Assembly (NCBI GenBank): GCA_017399685.1
Contig: JAFQBM010000027.1
Location: 1-64,000, forward strand
Reading direction: 5' to 3'
Source: Lachnospiraceae bacterium
GTDB lineage: Bacteria > Bacillota > Clostridia > Lachnospirales > Lachnospiraceae
DNA length: 64,000 bases
Below, in pieces: positions 17,449-25,977 of this stretch (the first letter of the stretch is position 1; every line of letters starts with the position of its first letter). Position numbers and translations under genes: made by a program. Under the pieces are notes generated by a model that was not told the origin of the DNA, ran no database searches, and saw nothing but the letters and a program-made list of their open reading frames with translations.

Positions 17449-18415
17449 ATCTTAATATATTCACAGCCTTCACAAAACGGCTTTCTATTTCTTTATGCAG
17501 ATTCTTACCGAATTTCTCAATATTGGCAGTTTGAACAAACCCTCCAGCCATACTAAAATGTCCGCCTCCGGTTCCAACTCCGCTTAATGCCCACTCGGTT
17601 AATCTTCCTGCGTCTACATCTGTCATATCGCTTCTTACAGAAAATTTAATTCCATCTTCCCGAATGGCATACACCACTGCACATTCCACTACATCCAAAG
17701 ACAAAATAAAGTCCGAAATCGTAGCAATTAACGCATCATGACAATTAAATGGAATACTGGCAAAACCAATTTCCTCTACTATGGTAATGCTTTCAAAAGC
17801 AGCACCATAAGCCTTCAAATCATTTAATTCCATAGAATTAGAATAAAGACTTGCTATCTTTGATAGATTTGCCTTTTTATATAACATATAAAACATATCA
17901 ATGTCTAAATCTGACACGCCTCTGCTTAATTCCGCAGTATCAATCTTGATTCCATATAACAATGCAGATGCTACATTTTCTGATATCAATATTCCTGCAT
18001 CCTCATAATATTTCGCAATAATCGAAGCACAGGCACCACAAATTCTGACATCTTTATATTCATATTCATAATCAATAAAGGTTGGATGATGATCGATACA
18101 GGCTATTTCATGTCCTGGAAAAGTAGAGATATTTGCATTATATTTTTGAGCATCTATCGTAATAATATAATCTTCAGATGTCATATCTGTAATATCATCA
18201 ATATAACTCATATCAATATCAAATACACTTAACATTCTCTTGGTATTTAATTTTTCAATCTTACCGGCATAACAAAGAATTGCATGAATTCCATACTGTT
18301 TCAAAAAATACTGTAGTCCAAATGCACTAGAAACCGCATCCGGATCCGGGAAATTATGTGTCTGTATAAACACTTTTTTGTTTTCACATAATTCCACAAG
18401 CCTTTTCCAATACAA
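17447..18415 (-). CDS. DHH/DHHA1 phosphoesterase (NrnA-like)
   Basis: A 322-residue DHH-family phosphoesterase. The metal-binding residues are visible: HNFPDPDA (Asp24 and Asp26), ITIDAQ (near 86-90), CIDHHPT (DHH at 108-110) and the DHHA1 substrate loop GGGHFSMAGG near 285. NrnA-type enzymes degrade oligoribonucleotides of 2-5 nt and dephosphorylate pAp; related proteins cleave cyclic dinucleotides, so the precise substrate is open. It lacks transmembrane helices and a PAS domain, so it is not GdpP. It is a single gene with its own terminator. Confidence 0.85.
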   Translation of the reverse strand: MYWKRLVELCENKKVFIQTHNFPDPDAVSSAFGLQYFLKQYGIHAILCYAGKIEKLNTKRMLSVFDIDMSYIDDITDMTSEDYIITIDAQKYNANISTFPGHEIACIDHHPTFIDYEYEYKDVRICGACASIIAKYYEDAGILISENVASALLYGIKIDTAELSRGVSDLDIDMFYMLYKKANLSKIASLYSNSMELNDLKAYGAAFESITIVEEIGFASIPFNCHDALIATISDFILSLDVVECAVVYAIREDGIKFSVRSDMTDVDAGRLTEWALSGVGTGGGHFSMAGGFVQTANIEKFGKNLHKEIESRFVKAVNILR

Positions 18416-18571
18416 ATCCTCATCCTCCTTCCATTTTTTACATAACTATATTTTTATATTATCATACAAGAGAAAAAATGTACATATTATTTTCTTGTTT
18501 TACCTACTAATTATTATACTTTACGTTATAAAACAGTCATGCCTGTTATGAAGTACCCACATCGGCAAAAG

Positions 18572-18598
18572 AAAAAGCCTTGAAATCATCAAGGCTTT
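18572..18598 (-). terminator. Terminator of the tRNA cluster
   Basis: On the minus strand AAAGCCTTGA and TCAAGGCTTT pair around a 5-nt loop, followed by TTCTTTT, just after tRNA-Leu. Confidence 0.85.
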
Positions 18599-18600
18599 AC

Positions 18601-18684
18601 TGCGGGAAATGGGATTTGAACCCACACGATGCGAACATCACAAGATCCTTAGTCTTGCCTGTCTGCCAATTCCAGCATTCCCGC
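18601..18684 (-). tRNA. tRNA-Leu, anticodon AAG
   Basis: An 84-nt class II tRNA with a GCGGGAA/TTCCCGC acceptor, a long variable arm and a GGTTCAAATCC T-arm. The anticodon stem CAAGA/TCTTG encloses the loop CTAAGGA, giving anticodon AAG (U33, G37). No CCA is encoded. A34 is uncommon in bacteria outside tRNA-Arg(ACG) and would need deamination to inosine to read CUC or CUA. Confidence 0.92.
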
Positions 18685-18688
18685 ATAA

Positions 18689-18762
18689 CGTGCCCACAGG
18701 GATTCGAACCCCGGACACATGGCTTAGAAGGCCATTGCTCTATCCAACTGAGCTATGAGCAC
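18689..18762 (-). tRNA. tRNA-Arg, anticodon TCT
   Basis: A 74-nt tRNA with a GTGCTCA/TGGGCAC acceptor, D-arm TAGCTCAGTTGGATAGAGC, anticodon loop CTTCTAA (anticodon TCT) and T-loop GGTTCGAATCC. It reads AGA and AGG codons. Confidence 0.95.
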
Positions 18763-18766
18763 GTAG

Positions 18767-18841
18767 TCGGGGTGACAGGATTCGAACCTGCGACCTCTTG
18801 ATCCCAAATCAAGCGCTCTAGCCAAGCTGAGCCACACCCCG
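18767..18841 (-). tRNA. tRNA-Pro, anticodon TGG
   Basis: A 75-nt tRNA with a CGGGGTG/CACCCCG acceptor, anticodon loop TTTGGGA (anticodon TGG) within the CTTGA/TCAAG stem, and a GGTTCGAATCC T-arm. First of the three-tRNA run, transcribed on the minus strand. Confidence 0.95.
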
Positions 18842-18953
18842 TTGGAAGCAAGGTAAGAAAGCCAAATGGCATTCTTACAAAGCTACAAACCAAAAACATC
18901 TGATTGTATCTTTCCTGCTTCTATTCCAGAACCAAATGGTTCTTTTCTTTTTA

Positions 18954-19310
18954 TTAAGCTAATTTAGACTTAGCAACTTCTACTAATTTTGCAAATCCTT
19001 CTGCATCATTAATAGCCATTTCAGATAACATCTTTCTGTTGATGTCAACATTAGCAAGCTTTAATCCATACATAAATTTGCTGTAAGAGATTCCATTCAT
19101 TCTAGCTGCTGCGTTAATACGTGCAATCCATAATTGTCTGAACTGTCTCTTTCTTTCTTTTCTACCTGCATAAGCACTTGTTAAGGCTCTCATAACAGAT
19201 TGTTTTGCTACTCTATATTGTTTTGATCTAGCTCCTCTGTAACCTTTTGCTAGCTTTAATGTTCTATTATGTCTCTTCTTAGCACCTAAACCGCCTTTAA
19301 TTCTTGCCAT
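18954..19310 (-). CDS. rplT: 50S ribosomal protein L20
   Basis: A 118-residue basic ribosomal protein starting MARIKGG, with the conserved [15 protein letters not shown] block (about 20-34) and the compact C-terminal domain ([15 protein letters not shown]). L20 binds 23S rRNA early in 50S assembly. In Firmicutes its C-terminal domain can bind the leader of its own infC-rpmI-rplT operon; the leader upstream of infC has such a structure. Length is normal. Confidence 0.98.
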   Translation of the reverse strand: MARIKGGLGAKKRHNRTLKLAKGYRGARSKQYRVAKQSVMRALTSAYAGRKERKRQFRQLWIARINAAARMNGISYSKFMYGLKLANVDINRKMLSEMAINDAEGFAKLVEVAKSKLA

Positions 19311-19336
19311 TTTTCTTTCCTCCTTAACAATTCAAA

Positions 19337-19534
19337 TTATAGGTATGGTAAAATCTTCTTCATGTTCTTTACGTTAGTAGAATCAGTAACAACTGACTTT
19401 CTAAGATTTCTCTTAGTCTTAGCGCTCTTCTTAGTTAAAATGTGTTGCTTATATGCTTTACTTCTCTTTAACTTTCCAGTTCCTGTAACTTTAAATCTCT
19501 TAGCTGCTGCTTTACTGGTTTTCATTTTTGGCAT
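19337..19534 (-). CDS. rpmI: 50S ribosomal protein L35
   Basis: A 65-residue basic protein beginning [14 protein letters not shown], with [16 protein letters not shown] later, the normal L35 sequence and length. Middle gene of the infC-rpmI-rplT operon, 26 bp before rplT. GGAGG precedes the start. Confidence 0.98.
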   Translation of the reverse strand: MPKMKTSKAAAKRFKVTGTGKLKRSKAYKQHILTKKSAKTKRNLRKSVVTDSTNVKNMKKILPYL

Positions 19535-19594
19535 AATTAAGTTCCTCCTTAAAATAACTAAATTACATATTAGGAATTTTCTTTCCTGTCTTCC

Positions 19595-20101
19595 CTATTT
19601 CTTCTCTGTTAAAAACATTATCATGCTTCTGCCTTCGAATTTCGCTTCTTTTTCTACTACCGCTACATCTTCAAGCATTTTAGCAAATTCATCTAAAATT
19701 GACTTACTGGCATTTACATGAGCAAGTTCTCTGCCTCGAAATCTAAGTGTAACCTTAACTTTATCTCCTTTTGCAAGGAATTTTCTAGCTTGATTAACCT
19801 TAGTATTTAGGTCATTAGTGTCGATATTTGGTGAAAGACGAACTTCTTTGATATCGATTACCTTCTGTTTCTTCTTTGCTTCCTTTTCCTTACGCATTGC
19901 TTCGTAACGGAACTTACCGTAATCCACGATTTTACAAACCGGTGGCTTTGCAGTCGGAGCAATCTTTACAAGGTCTAAATCAGCTTCCTTCGCTAATTTA
20001 AAAGCGTCCTTGGCTGACATAATGCCTAATTGTTCGCCGTCTTTTCCAATCACACGTACTTCTTTGTCTCTAATTTGTTCGTTAATCATTAAATCGCTAA
20101 T
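19595..20101 (-). CDS. infC: Translation initiation factor IF-3
   Basis: A 168-residue IF-3, which binds the 30S subunit and checks the initiator codon. The N-domain (NEQIRDKEVRVIGKDGEQLG) and C-domain (VTLRFRGRELAH) are intact. The start matters: ATG at 20089 is 21 nt from the GGAGG site, while an in-frame ATT at 20099-20101 is 9 nt from it, giving (M)SDLMINEQ. AUU starts are the classic basis of IF-3 autoregulation, so I prefer ATT. It is first in infC-rpmI-rplT, behind an attenuator leader. Confidence 0.95.
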   Translation of the reverse strand: MSDLMINEQIRDKEVRVIGKDGEQLGIMSAKDAFKLAKEADLDLVKIAPTAKPPVCKIVDYGKFRYEAMRKEKEAKKKQKVIDIKEVRLSPNIDTNDLNTKVNQARKFLAKGDKVKVTLRFRGRELAHVNASKSILDEFAKMLEDVAVVEKEAKFEGRSMIMFLTEKK

Positions 20102-20123
20102 AGTGGTACACCTCCAAAATCAA

Positions 20124-20260
20124 ATTAAAAAAGTGGATAGTCAGACTATCCACTACAATAATTCAAATACGACATAGCATTCTCAATATCATAAACCCGA
20201 GTCGCCTTTGCGCTAAGGTGAGAGTGGATACTCTACTTGCTTTTTGTTTTAAACATCTTT
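20124..20260 (-). promoter_or_regulatory. infC-rpmI-rplT leader with terminator (L20-leader type)
   Basis: On the minus strand a leader of about 130 nt ends in a perfect 10-bp stem AGTGGATAGT/ACTATCCACT (20132-20154) followed by TTTTTT, an intrinsic terminator before the infC ribosome binding site. Upstream, AGAGTATCCACTCTC near 20222-20236 can form its own hairpin or compete for the same TATCCACT/AGTGGATA pairing. This is the layout of leaders by which L20 controls transcription of its operon; the class is inferred from position and structure. Confidence 0.75.
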
Positions 20261-20263
20261 AAT

Positions 20264-20292
20264 AAGATATCATACTTCTTTATCACTGTCAA
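20264..20292 (-). promoter_or_regulatory. Promoter of the infC operon
   Basis: On the minus strand TTGACA (20287-20292), a 17-bp spacer and TATCTT (20264-20269), between the ppk stop and the leader. Confidence 0.75.
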
Positions 20293-20299
20293 CACTTTT

Positions 20300-22423
20300 T
20301 TAAGATTTTTTTGTTACCGGCTCGAACACCCTTCTTTTATCATTTTCGCCGCCTTCTTTTTTTCGCCTCATAGCAAGTCTGCAGAACTCAGCCTGAGAAC
20401 TGATACCCTCTCCCTGAGTCTTAACCTTCTTATAAGAACCATCCGGCATCAGCATATGTGCCTTCTTATTATCACTTAATTGTAAATCCAGAATAGAGAT
20501 TACTTTCTTCTTCAAAGTTTCATCCTCTACCGGGAATAAAATTTCCACTCTTTTATCCAGATTTCTTGGCATCCAGTCAGCACTTCCCATATAAACTTCT
20601 TCTTTTCCATCGTTTTTGAAATAGAAAATACGGCTGTGTTCCAGAAAGTCACCTACGATAGAACGAACGGAAATATTTTCGCTGACACCTGGAATTCCTA
20701 CCTTTAAGCAGCAAATACCACGGATAATCAATTCGATTTTAACCCCTGCCTTAGACGCATCATACAATGCTGCAATAATCATAGGGTCACAAAGAGAGTT
20801 CATCTTCGCAACAATTCGAGCATCTTTTCCTTTTAATGCATGTTGTTTTTCTCTCTCAATCCATCTTAAAAAGCTGTTTTTCAACCAAAGTGGAGCCACA
20901 GACAATTTATTCCAGCTTGGTGGCTCAGAATAACCGGACAGCATATTAAACACCGCTGTAGCATCTTCTCCAATCGGGTCAGAAGCCGTAAGTAAACCAC
21001 AATCCGTATATAATCTTGCAGTAACATCATTATAATTACCGGTTCCTAAATGCACATACCTCTTGATTCCATCTTCTTCTTTTCTTACTACCAAGGCAAT
21101 CTTACTATGGGTTTTTAACCCTACCAGACCATAGATAACGTGACATCCTGCCTGTTCCAGTTTTCTCGCCCAGATAATGTTATTTTCTTCATCAAATCTT
21201 GCCTTTAATTCCACCAGTACCGTAACCTGTTTTCCATTTTCCGCCGCCTGAGCCAAAGCTGCAACGATTGGAGAATTTCCACTGACACGATATAAGGTCT
21301 GCTTAATGGCAAGAACTGCCGGATCCTTGGCTGCCTGACTGATAAATGCTACTACTGGTTCAAAGGTATCATATGGATGATGTAGTAAAATATCACCCTT
21401 CTTAATCTGTTCAAAAATATTTACCTCAGGACTCCATTCCGGAATCGGCTGCGGAGTATATTTTTTGCTCTTTAAATGGTCAAATCCATCTAATCCATTC
21501 ACCTTCATTAAAAAGGTCAAATCCAATGGTCCATTGATTTTATAAATGCTTTCCTCTTCCACTGCAAATTCTTTTGATAGAGCCTTTAGTAGATTTTTAT
21601 CCATATTTTCTTCTACTTCAAGACGAATCACTTCTCCCCATTGACGTTTCTTTAACTGCTTTTGGATTTCTTTTAATAAATCTGCTGCATCCTCTTCATC
21701 AATGGTTAAATCTGCATTACGCATAATACGATATGGATGTGCACACAATACTTCATAGTTTAAAAACAGCTTATCTATATTTTTTTCAATTATTTCTTCC
21801 AAAAGAATGACCGCAGTCTTTCCCTCTGTTTCAGAAGGAATCTTTACCACTCTTGGAAGTACACTTGGCACCTGTACTGTCGCTAAATCCATCTCCTCTG
21901 AATGACCCTTCTTCGCAATCAACGCCCCAATGTTTAATGTCTTATTTCGAATCAAAGGAAATGGTCTGGAAGAATCCACTGCCATAGGAGTAAGTACCGG
22001 ATATACATTCTTTTCAAAATATTCATCTACAAATTTGCGCTGTACCTCACTTAAATCTTCATGTCTTGACACCAGTTCCAAACCATTCTCATTTAATTCC
22101 GGTAACAGTCTGTTATAAGTACTATATTGATCCTTCATCAGCTTATGTGTCTTTGGGAGAATCTTATCAATCTGCTCTTTTGGAGTCATTCCTGCAATAT
22201 CCTTCTTCTGATATTTTACATGAATCATATCCTTAAGAGACGCGATTCTTACCATAAAAAACTCATCCAGATTGGATGCTGTAATGCTTAAAAACTTAAT
22301 TCGTTCAAATAACGGAATACTGATATCATTTGCTTCGCTAAATACTCTATAATTAAATTCCAGCCAGCTTAATTCACGGTTTACGAAGTATTCCGAATCG
22401 TAACCTATCTTTTTCTCGCCCAT
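20300..22423 (-). CDS. ppk1: Polyphosphate kinase 1
   Basis: A 707-residue PPK1, which reversibly builds inorganic polyphosphate from ATP. The N-terminal domain starts with FVNRELSWLEFNYRV (about 13-27) and the SNLDEFFMVR helix (about 50-59). The two phospholipase-D-like domains carry the catalytic HxK histidines: His439 in THSKIALV, autophosphorylated in this family, and the later LEHSRIFYF. Length is normal. It follows the ppx/gppA gene by 15 bp, so synthesis and breakdown enzymes are cotranscribed. Confidence 0.97.
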   Translation of the reverse strand: MGEKKIGYDSEYFVNRELSWLEFNYRVFSEANDISIPLFERIKFLSITASNLDEFFMVRIASLKDMIHVKYQKKDIAGMTPKEQIDKILPKTHKLMKDQYSTYNRLLPELNENGLELVSRHEDLSEVQRKFVDEYFEKNVYPVLTPMAVDSSRPFPLIRNKTLNIGALIAKKGHSEEMDLATVQVPSVLPRVVKIPSETEGKTAVILLEEIIEKNIDKLFLNYEVLCAHPYRIMRNADLTIDEEDAADLLKEIQKQLKKRQWGEVIRLEVEENMDKNLLKALSKEFAVEEESIYKINGPLDLTFLMKVNGLDGFDHLKSKKYTPQPIPEWSPEVNIFEQIKKGDILLHHPYDTFEPVVAFISQAAKDPAVLAIKQTLYRVSGNSPIVAALAQAAENGKQVTVLVELKARFDEENNIIWARKLEQAGCHVIYGLVGLKTHSKIALVVRKEEDGIKRYVHLGTGNYNDVTARLYTDCGLLTASDPIGEDATAVFNMLSGYSEPPSWNKLSVAPLWLKNSFLRWIEREKQHALKGKDARIVAKMNSLCDPMIIAALYDASKAGVKIELIIRGICCLKVGIPGVSENISVRSIVGDFLEHSRIFYFKNDGKEEVYMGSADWMPRNLDKRVEILFPVEDETLKKKVISILDLQLSDNKKAHMLMPDGSYKKVKTQGEGISSQAEFCRLAMRRKKEGGENDKRRVFEPVTKKS

Positions 22424-22438
22424 TTTATTTTATCCTTT

Positions 22439-23980
22439 CTATAATTTTTGTTCTTGTTTTAAAACCGGCAACATACCATACACATTTTGAAAAAACATAG
22501 CCTTAGATTCAAACAAACCGATTTCCAAGGTAATATCCTCACGGGTACTTGCCTTAATCAATAACTGTTTTTCTTTTACGGACAGGGAAATATCCTGAAT
22601 TTTCTGCTTATGACTACGGTCCATTGCATTGGCAATTCTTAAAATAGCGGTAAGTTTCGCAATTTTCATATAAGAATCCTTGCTTAAATTATCTGCCATT
22701 TTATCGTATCCTGGAAGATATTTCGTGTTATACCGCACGATATTTGCAACTTCCTGTCTTTCAATATGAGATAAGCCTACTATTTCCGTACTCATAATAA
22801 TATGATACGAATTTTGTGCACTGTCGCTCATATTAATAAATTTACCACAATCATGTAAAATCGCTGCAATCTGCAACTGTAATCGTTCTTTCTGCCCCAG
22901 ACCATGTATCTTTTTTATGGCTGGGTAATCAAATATCTTCAATGCGATTTGGGTAACATTTTGAATATGTATTTTATTGCATTTATAACGTTTTGAAATA
23001 TTTCTGGCCGCTGCTAAGATATCCGCATTAAAATCATGGTTAATGTCGTATTTCTTCTTTCTGTCCATATAATCCACCACGATACCATCACACAAATCAA
23101 TATTGGCAGTATAAATTAATTCTGCCTTTGACTGTGTAAGGAATTGGCTGATCATAATCACTGCGGGCAAAAGCAAGGAAGCATTTTCTTCCGAAATACC
23201 ATAGTCATACGCAATATCGGTATCTTTATTTTGTTTTAATTTTTCATAGATATATCCGATTTGTTCTTCATTTAAGGAATCCTTAATCTGTAATTCCGGT
23301 ACAATCTTAACCAGATTATTTACTTCATCCCCAATGACAATAACATTTTTAATTTCTTTTTCCTTTAAGTAAAAATTCTTAAAGGTATCAATCTCATTTC
23401 CTATATATTCTTCCAAGACTTTATTAATCTGGGTCGTTCGAAATTCCAAATCTGCAAGAAGGTTCTTTACACGGATGGAACCTATCTTAAGATTCTGCGT
23501 TGCAATCAGATTTCCTTTATCCACCAGTGAAATCTGTATACTTCCCCCGCCAATATCAACGATGGCAGTATTCTTCACAGTAATTTTGTCATAATCCTGA
23601 TTGTTATATGCCAAAGCTTTAATCATTAAAAATCTCTGTTCTGAATTGCTCAGTATGGATGCTTTCATTCCCGTTCTTCCATAAATCTGATCCAGTACGA
23701 ACACCTTATTATCCGCTTCCCGCAACGCACTGGTAGCATAGGCACGGTATTCTTTTACCCCATATTCCCGCATCTTCATCTTAAATCCCATGATTACGTT
23801 ACACACTTCATCCAGCGATTCCATACTAATCATTCCCGTACGATAAGATTCTGCACCAATGGACATATTTACATTTACATAATCCAGTTGCCGATATCCT
23901 TCTTTCGGTGAAATCTCATATATCTTCATGGTTAAGTTTCTGGAACCAATGTCAATGGAAGCAAATGTCGTATTTGTCAT
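22439..23980 (-). CDS. ppx: Ppx/GppA exopolyphosphatase with HD domain
   Basis: A 513-residue protein. The N-terminal sugar-kinase-like ATPase halves show ASIDIGSRN (about 6-14), ATSALREADN and VDIGGGSIQIS (near 140-150), the phosphate-binding loops of exopolyphosphatase or pppGpp phosphatase. The C-terminal part has an HD-type metal site (AAILHDCGKF near 380, with following His). It may therefore act on polyphosphate or pppGpp. I chose the ATG at 23980, which has AGGAGG 9 nt upstream, over the GTG at 23998. It overlaps nothing and leads into ppk1. Confidence 0.9.
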   Translation of the reverse strand: MTNTTFASIDIGSRNLTMKIYEISPKEGYRQLDYVNVNMSIGAESYRTGMISMESLDEVCNVIMGFKMKMREYGVKEYRAYATSALREADNKVFVLDQIYGRTGMKASILSNSEQRFLMIKALAYNNQDYDKITVKNTAIVDIGGGSIQISLVDKGNLIATQNLKIGSIRVKNLLADLEFRTTQINKVLEEYIGNEIDTFKNFYLKEKEIKNVIVIGDEVNNLVKIVPELQIKDSLNEEQIGYIYEKLKQNKDTDIAYDYGISEENASLLLPAVIMISQFLTQSKAELIYTANIDLCDGIVVDYMDRKKKYDINHDFNADILAAARNISKRYKCNKIHIQNVTQIALKIFDYPAIKKIHGLGQKERLQLQIAAILHDCGKFINMSDSAQNSYHIIMSTEIVGLSHIERQEVANIVRYNTKYLPGYDKMADNLSKDSYMKIAKLTAILRIANAMDRSHKQKIQDISLSVKEKQLLIKASTREDITLEIGLFESKAMFFQNVYGMLPVLKQEQKL

Positions 23981-24092
23981 ATCATCCTTCCTCCTCACAC
24001 TTTTCTATTACCTCTTAATATATCACATTTGTCTAAAAAAAGATATCATTTTTGTGTAAAAATCAATAGTAAATATTGTGAAATTCATGTAA

Positions 24093-24147
24093 AAATAAAA
24101 GTGCCAATCTTATGAAAATCTTCATGATTTTCTGTCTGACCGGCACT
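24093..24147 (-). terminator. Terminator after pheA
   Basis: On the minus strand an outer stem AGTGCC/GGCACT encloses an inner GAAAATC/GATTTTC hairpin and is followed by TTTTATTTTT. It lies about 100 bp after the pheA stop. Confidence 0.7.
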
Positions 24148-24247
24148 TATCACACTCTTAACTAATTATCATTCAAAATTTGAGTAATATACAAAAGATA
24201 TTTCCCCTCACCTCATAAGCCTGGGAATATTTTCAAACAACACGAAT

Positions 24248-25387
24248 TTAGAAATTTCCAAGCAATCGAAACTCTACCGTTTCCTTTTCCAATCCCACTA
24301 AAGAATTGCGGACATTTTCCTCTTGAAGATTTCCATTAAATTCTACGAAAAAGCGGTATTCAAAAGGTCTGTCTTTTAACGGTTTTGATTCGATTTTGGT
24401 TACACTTAGCTGGTTATACACGAAATGAGCCAAAGCATTAAATAAAGTACCACTTACATGAGGCAACATAAAGGTAATGGCAATTTTTTTCGCATCTTTC
24501 TTATAGATTTTATTCTTCGTTAAAATAACAAAACGTGTAATATTCATTTTGTTATTATTTATGTTTGGATTTAACACTTCTAAATCATAGAGCTTTGCCG
24601 CTCTTACACTTGCCACTGCTGCCTGGGTGATATCCTGATCCTGCTGCACTTTCATGGCACTTACCGCTGTGTTGGCAAGACTCACCTTCTTTACTCCCAG
24701 AGTTTCCAGAAATTCAGAACCCTGCATTAAACCTTGTGGATGTGAAAATACGGTTTTAATATCCGTAAGCTTTGCTCCCTTTAATGCAAGCAATGCCTGA
24801 TTTACTTCTACATATTCCTCTGCTACGATATTCAGATTATATTTTGCCAGTAATTCATAAATTCCTGCCACAGTTCCGGCGGAAGAATTTTCGATAGGTA
24901 AAACCCCATAATCTGCCCTTCCTTCCTCCAGTTCCTTCATAACATCTTCAAACTGTTCCACATGATAACTTTCTGACTCTTCTCCAAAATACTGAATCAT
25001 TGCCTGCTCACTATAAGCACCTTCTACACCCTGATACACGACTCTTAACGTATCTTTTGTTTTTAAAGAGTCCACTGTCTGATATTCATTTCCTATGTAA
25101 CCGAAAGTATCTTTTATTTTAGAATACTGATATCTTCGACTGATGGTCATAATCTGTAAAAACAGTTCTTGTACTCCCTGGGCATTGAATTCATTGGAGG
25201 CAAGAGAACTTAATTTCTTTAACTTCTCGTTTTCCCGTTCCTTATCGTAAATTGGCTTCCCAACACTGATTTTATATTCTGCCACTTCATTGGCCAGCTT
25301 CATACGTTCTTCAAAAAGCTCAATCATTTTCTGATCTACAATATCAATTTTTTCTCTGATTTCTGATAAATCCTTCATATTCCTCAT
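24248..25387 (-). CDS. pheA: Bifunctional chorismate mutase/prephenate dehydratase
   Basis: A 379-residue P-protein for phenylalanine synthesis. The chorismate mutase domain (about 1-85) has IREKIDIVDQKMIELFEERM and the YDKERE motif. The dehydratase domain (about 110-290) has YQGVEGAYSEQA, LPIENSSAGTV with the catalytic Thr, and ITRFVIL. The C-terminal ACT domain (about 300-375) should bind phenylalanine for feedback control, with ESKPLKDRPFEY matching the ESRP signature. The start may be the ATG at 25387 or three codons later. It follows a Gre-like gene by 22 bp. I see no T-box or leader peptide upstream. Confidence 0.95.
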   Translation of the reverse strand: MRNMKDLSEIREKIDIVDQKMIELFEERMKLANEVAEYKISVGKPIYDKERENEKLKKLSSLASNEFNAQGVQELFLQIMTISRRYQYSKIKDTFGYIGNEYQTVDSLKTKDTLRVVYQGVEGAYSEQAMIQYFGEESESYHVEQFEDVMKELEEGRADYGVLPIENSSAGTVAGIYELLAKYNLNIVAEEYVEVNQALLALKGAKLTDIKTVFSHPQGLMQGSEFLETLGVKKVSLANTAVSAMKVQQDQDITQAAVASVRAAKLYDLEVLNPNINNNKMNITRFVILTKNKIYKKDAKKIAITFMLPHVSGTLFNALAHFVYNQLSVTKIESKPLKDRPFEYRFFVEFNGNLQEENVRNSLVGLEKETVEFRLLGNF

Positions 25388-25409
25388 ACGTTCCTTTTCT
25401 TGTTTTGGT

Positions 25410-25913
25410 TTAGTATTCTAACAGATTTCCTTTGTCTTCCTCTGCCAATGGCTTTACAGACTTTATCTGGACATAATATCCCAGATTATCATTAATTCTT
25501 ACAAAAACCCGTTCTCCGGTCTTTTTACCAAAAATAGCTTTCCCAATGGGAGATTCCATACTAATATAGCCTTTCATAGTATCTACCCTTATGGTAGTAA
25601 CCATTTTAAAGATTTCTGTTTCATCATCCTCTTCAAAATAAACTTCCACTTCTTTATTCAGTCCCACTTCATCTTCCTGCATCTTGTCTTCGATTACCTG
25701 TGCTGTTCTTATCATTCTTTCCAGATAACGAATTCTGCTTTCATTCCGGTTCTTTTCTTTTTTGGCAGCATAATATTCAAAATTTTCACTTAAATCCCCT
25801 TGAGCCCGTGCCTCTTTTACTGCTTCCAAACATTCTTTTCGTACTACCAGCTTTCGATGCAGAATTTCTTCTTCCATCTTCTTAATATCTTCCCTGGTTA
25901 ATTTGTCATGCAT
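25410..25913 (-). CDS. GreA/GreB-type elongation factor, second copy
   Basis: A 167-residue Gre paralogue. The coiled coil keeps the tip motif QGDLSENFEYYAAK with both acidic residues, so cleavage activity is plausible; the C-terminal domain has the ESPIGKAIFGKKTGERV block. It differs from the greA at 13788 in most other positions and is probably a distinct subfamily. The ATG at 25913 has GGGAGG 7 nt upstream; the frame to 25928 starts inside that site. It is cotranscribed with pheA. Confidence 0.9.
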   Translation of the reverse strand: MHDKLTREDIKKMEEEILHRKLVVRKECLEAVKEARAQGDLSENFEYYAAKKEKNRNESRIRYLERMIRTAQVIEDKMQEDEVGLNKEVEVYFEEDDETEIFKMVTTIRVDTMKGYISMESPIGKAIFGKKTGERVFVRINDNLGYYVQIKSVKPLAEEDKGNLLEY

Positions 25914-25977
25914 GATGTTACCTCCCAACCCTGCCTGAAACAGGCTGTTTATTCACCTCAATGATTCACCACATATC

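Noticed and set aside
19362-19721. Plus-strand open frame opposite infC and rpmI
   Set aside because: It is antisense to well-identified ribosomal genes and has no ribosome binding site.
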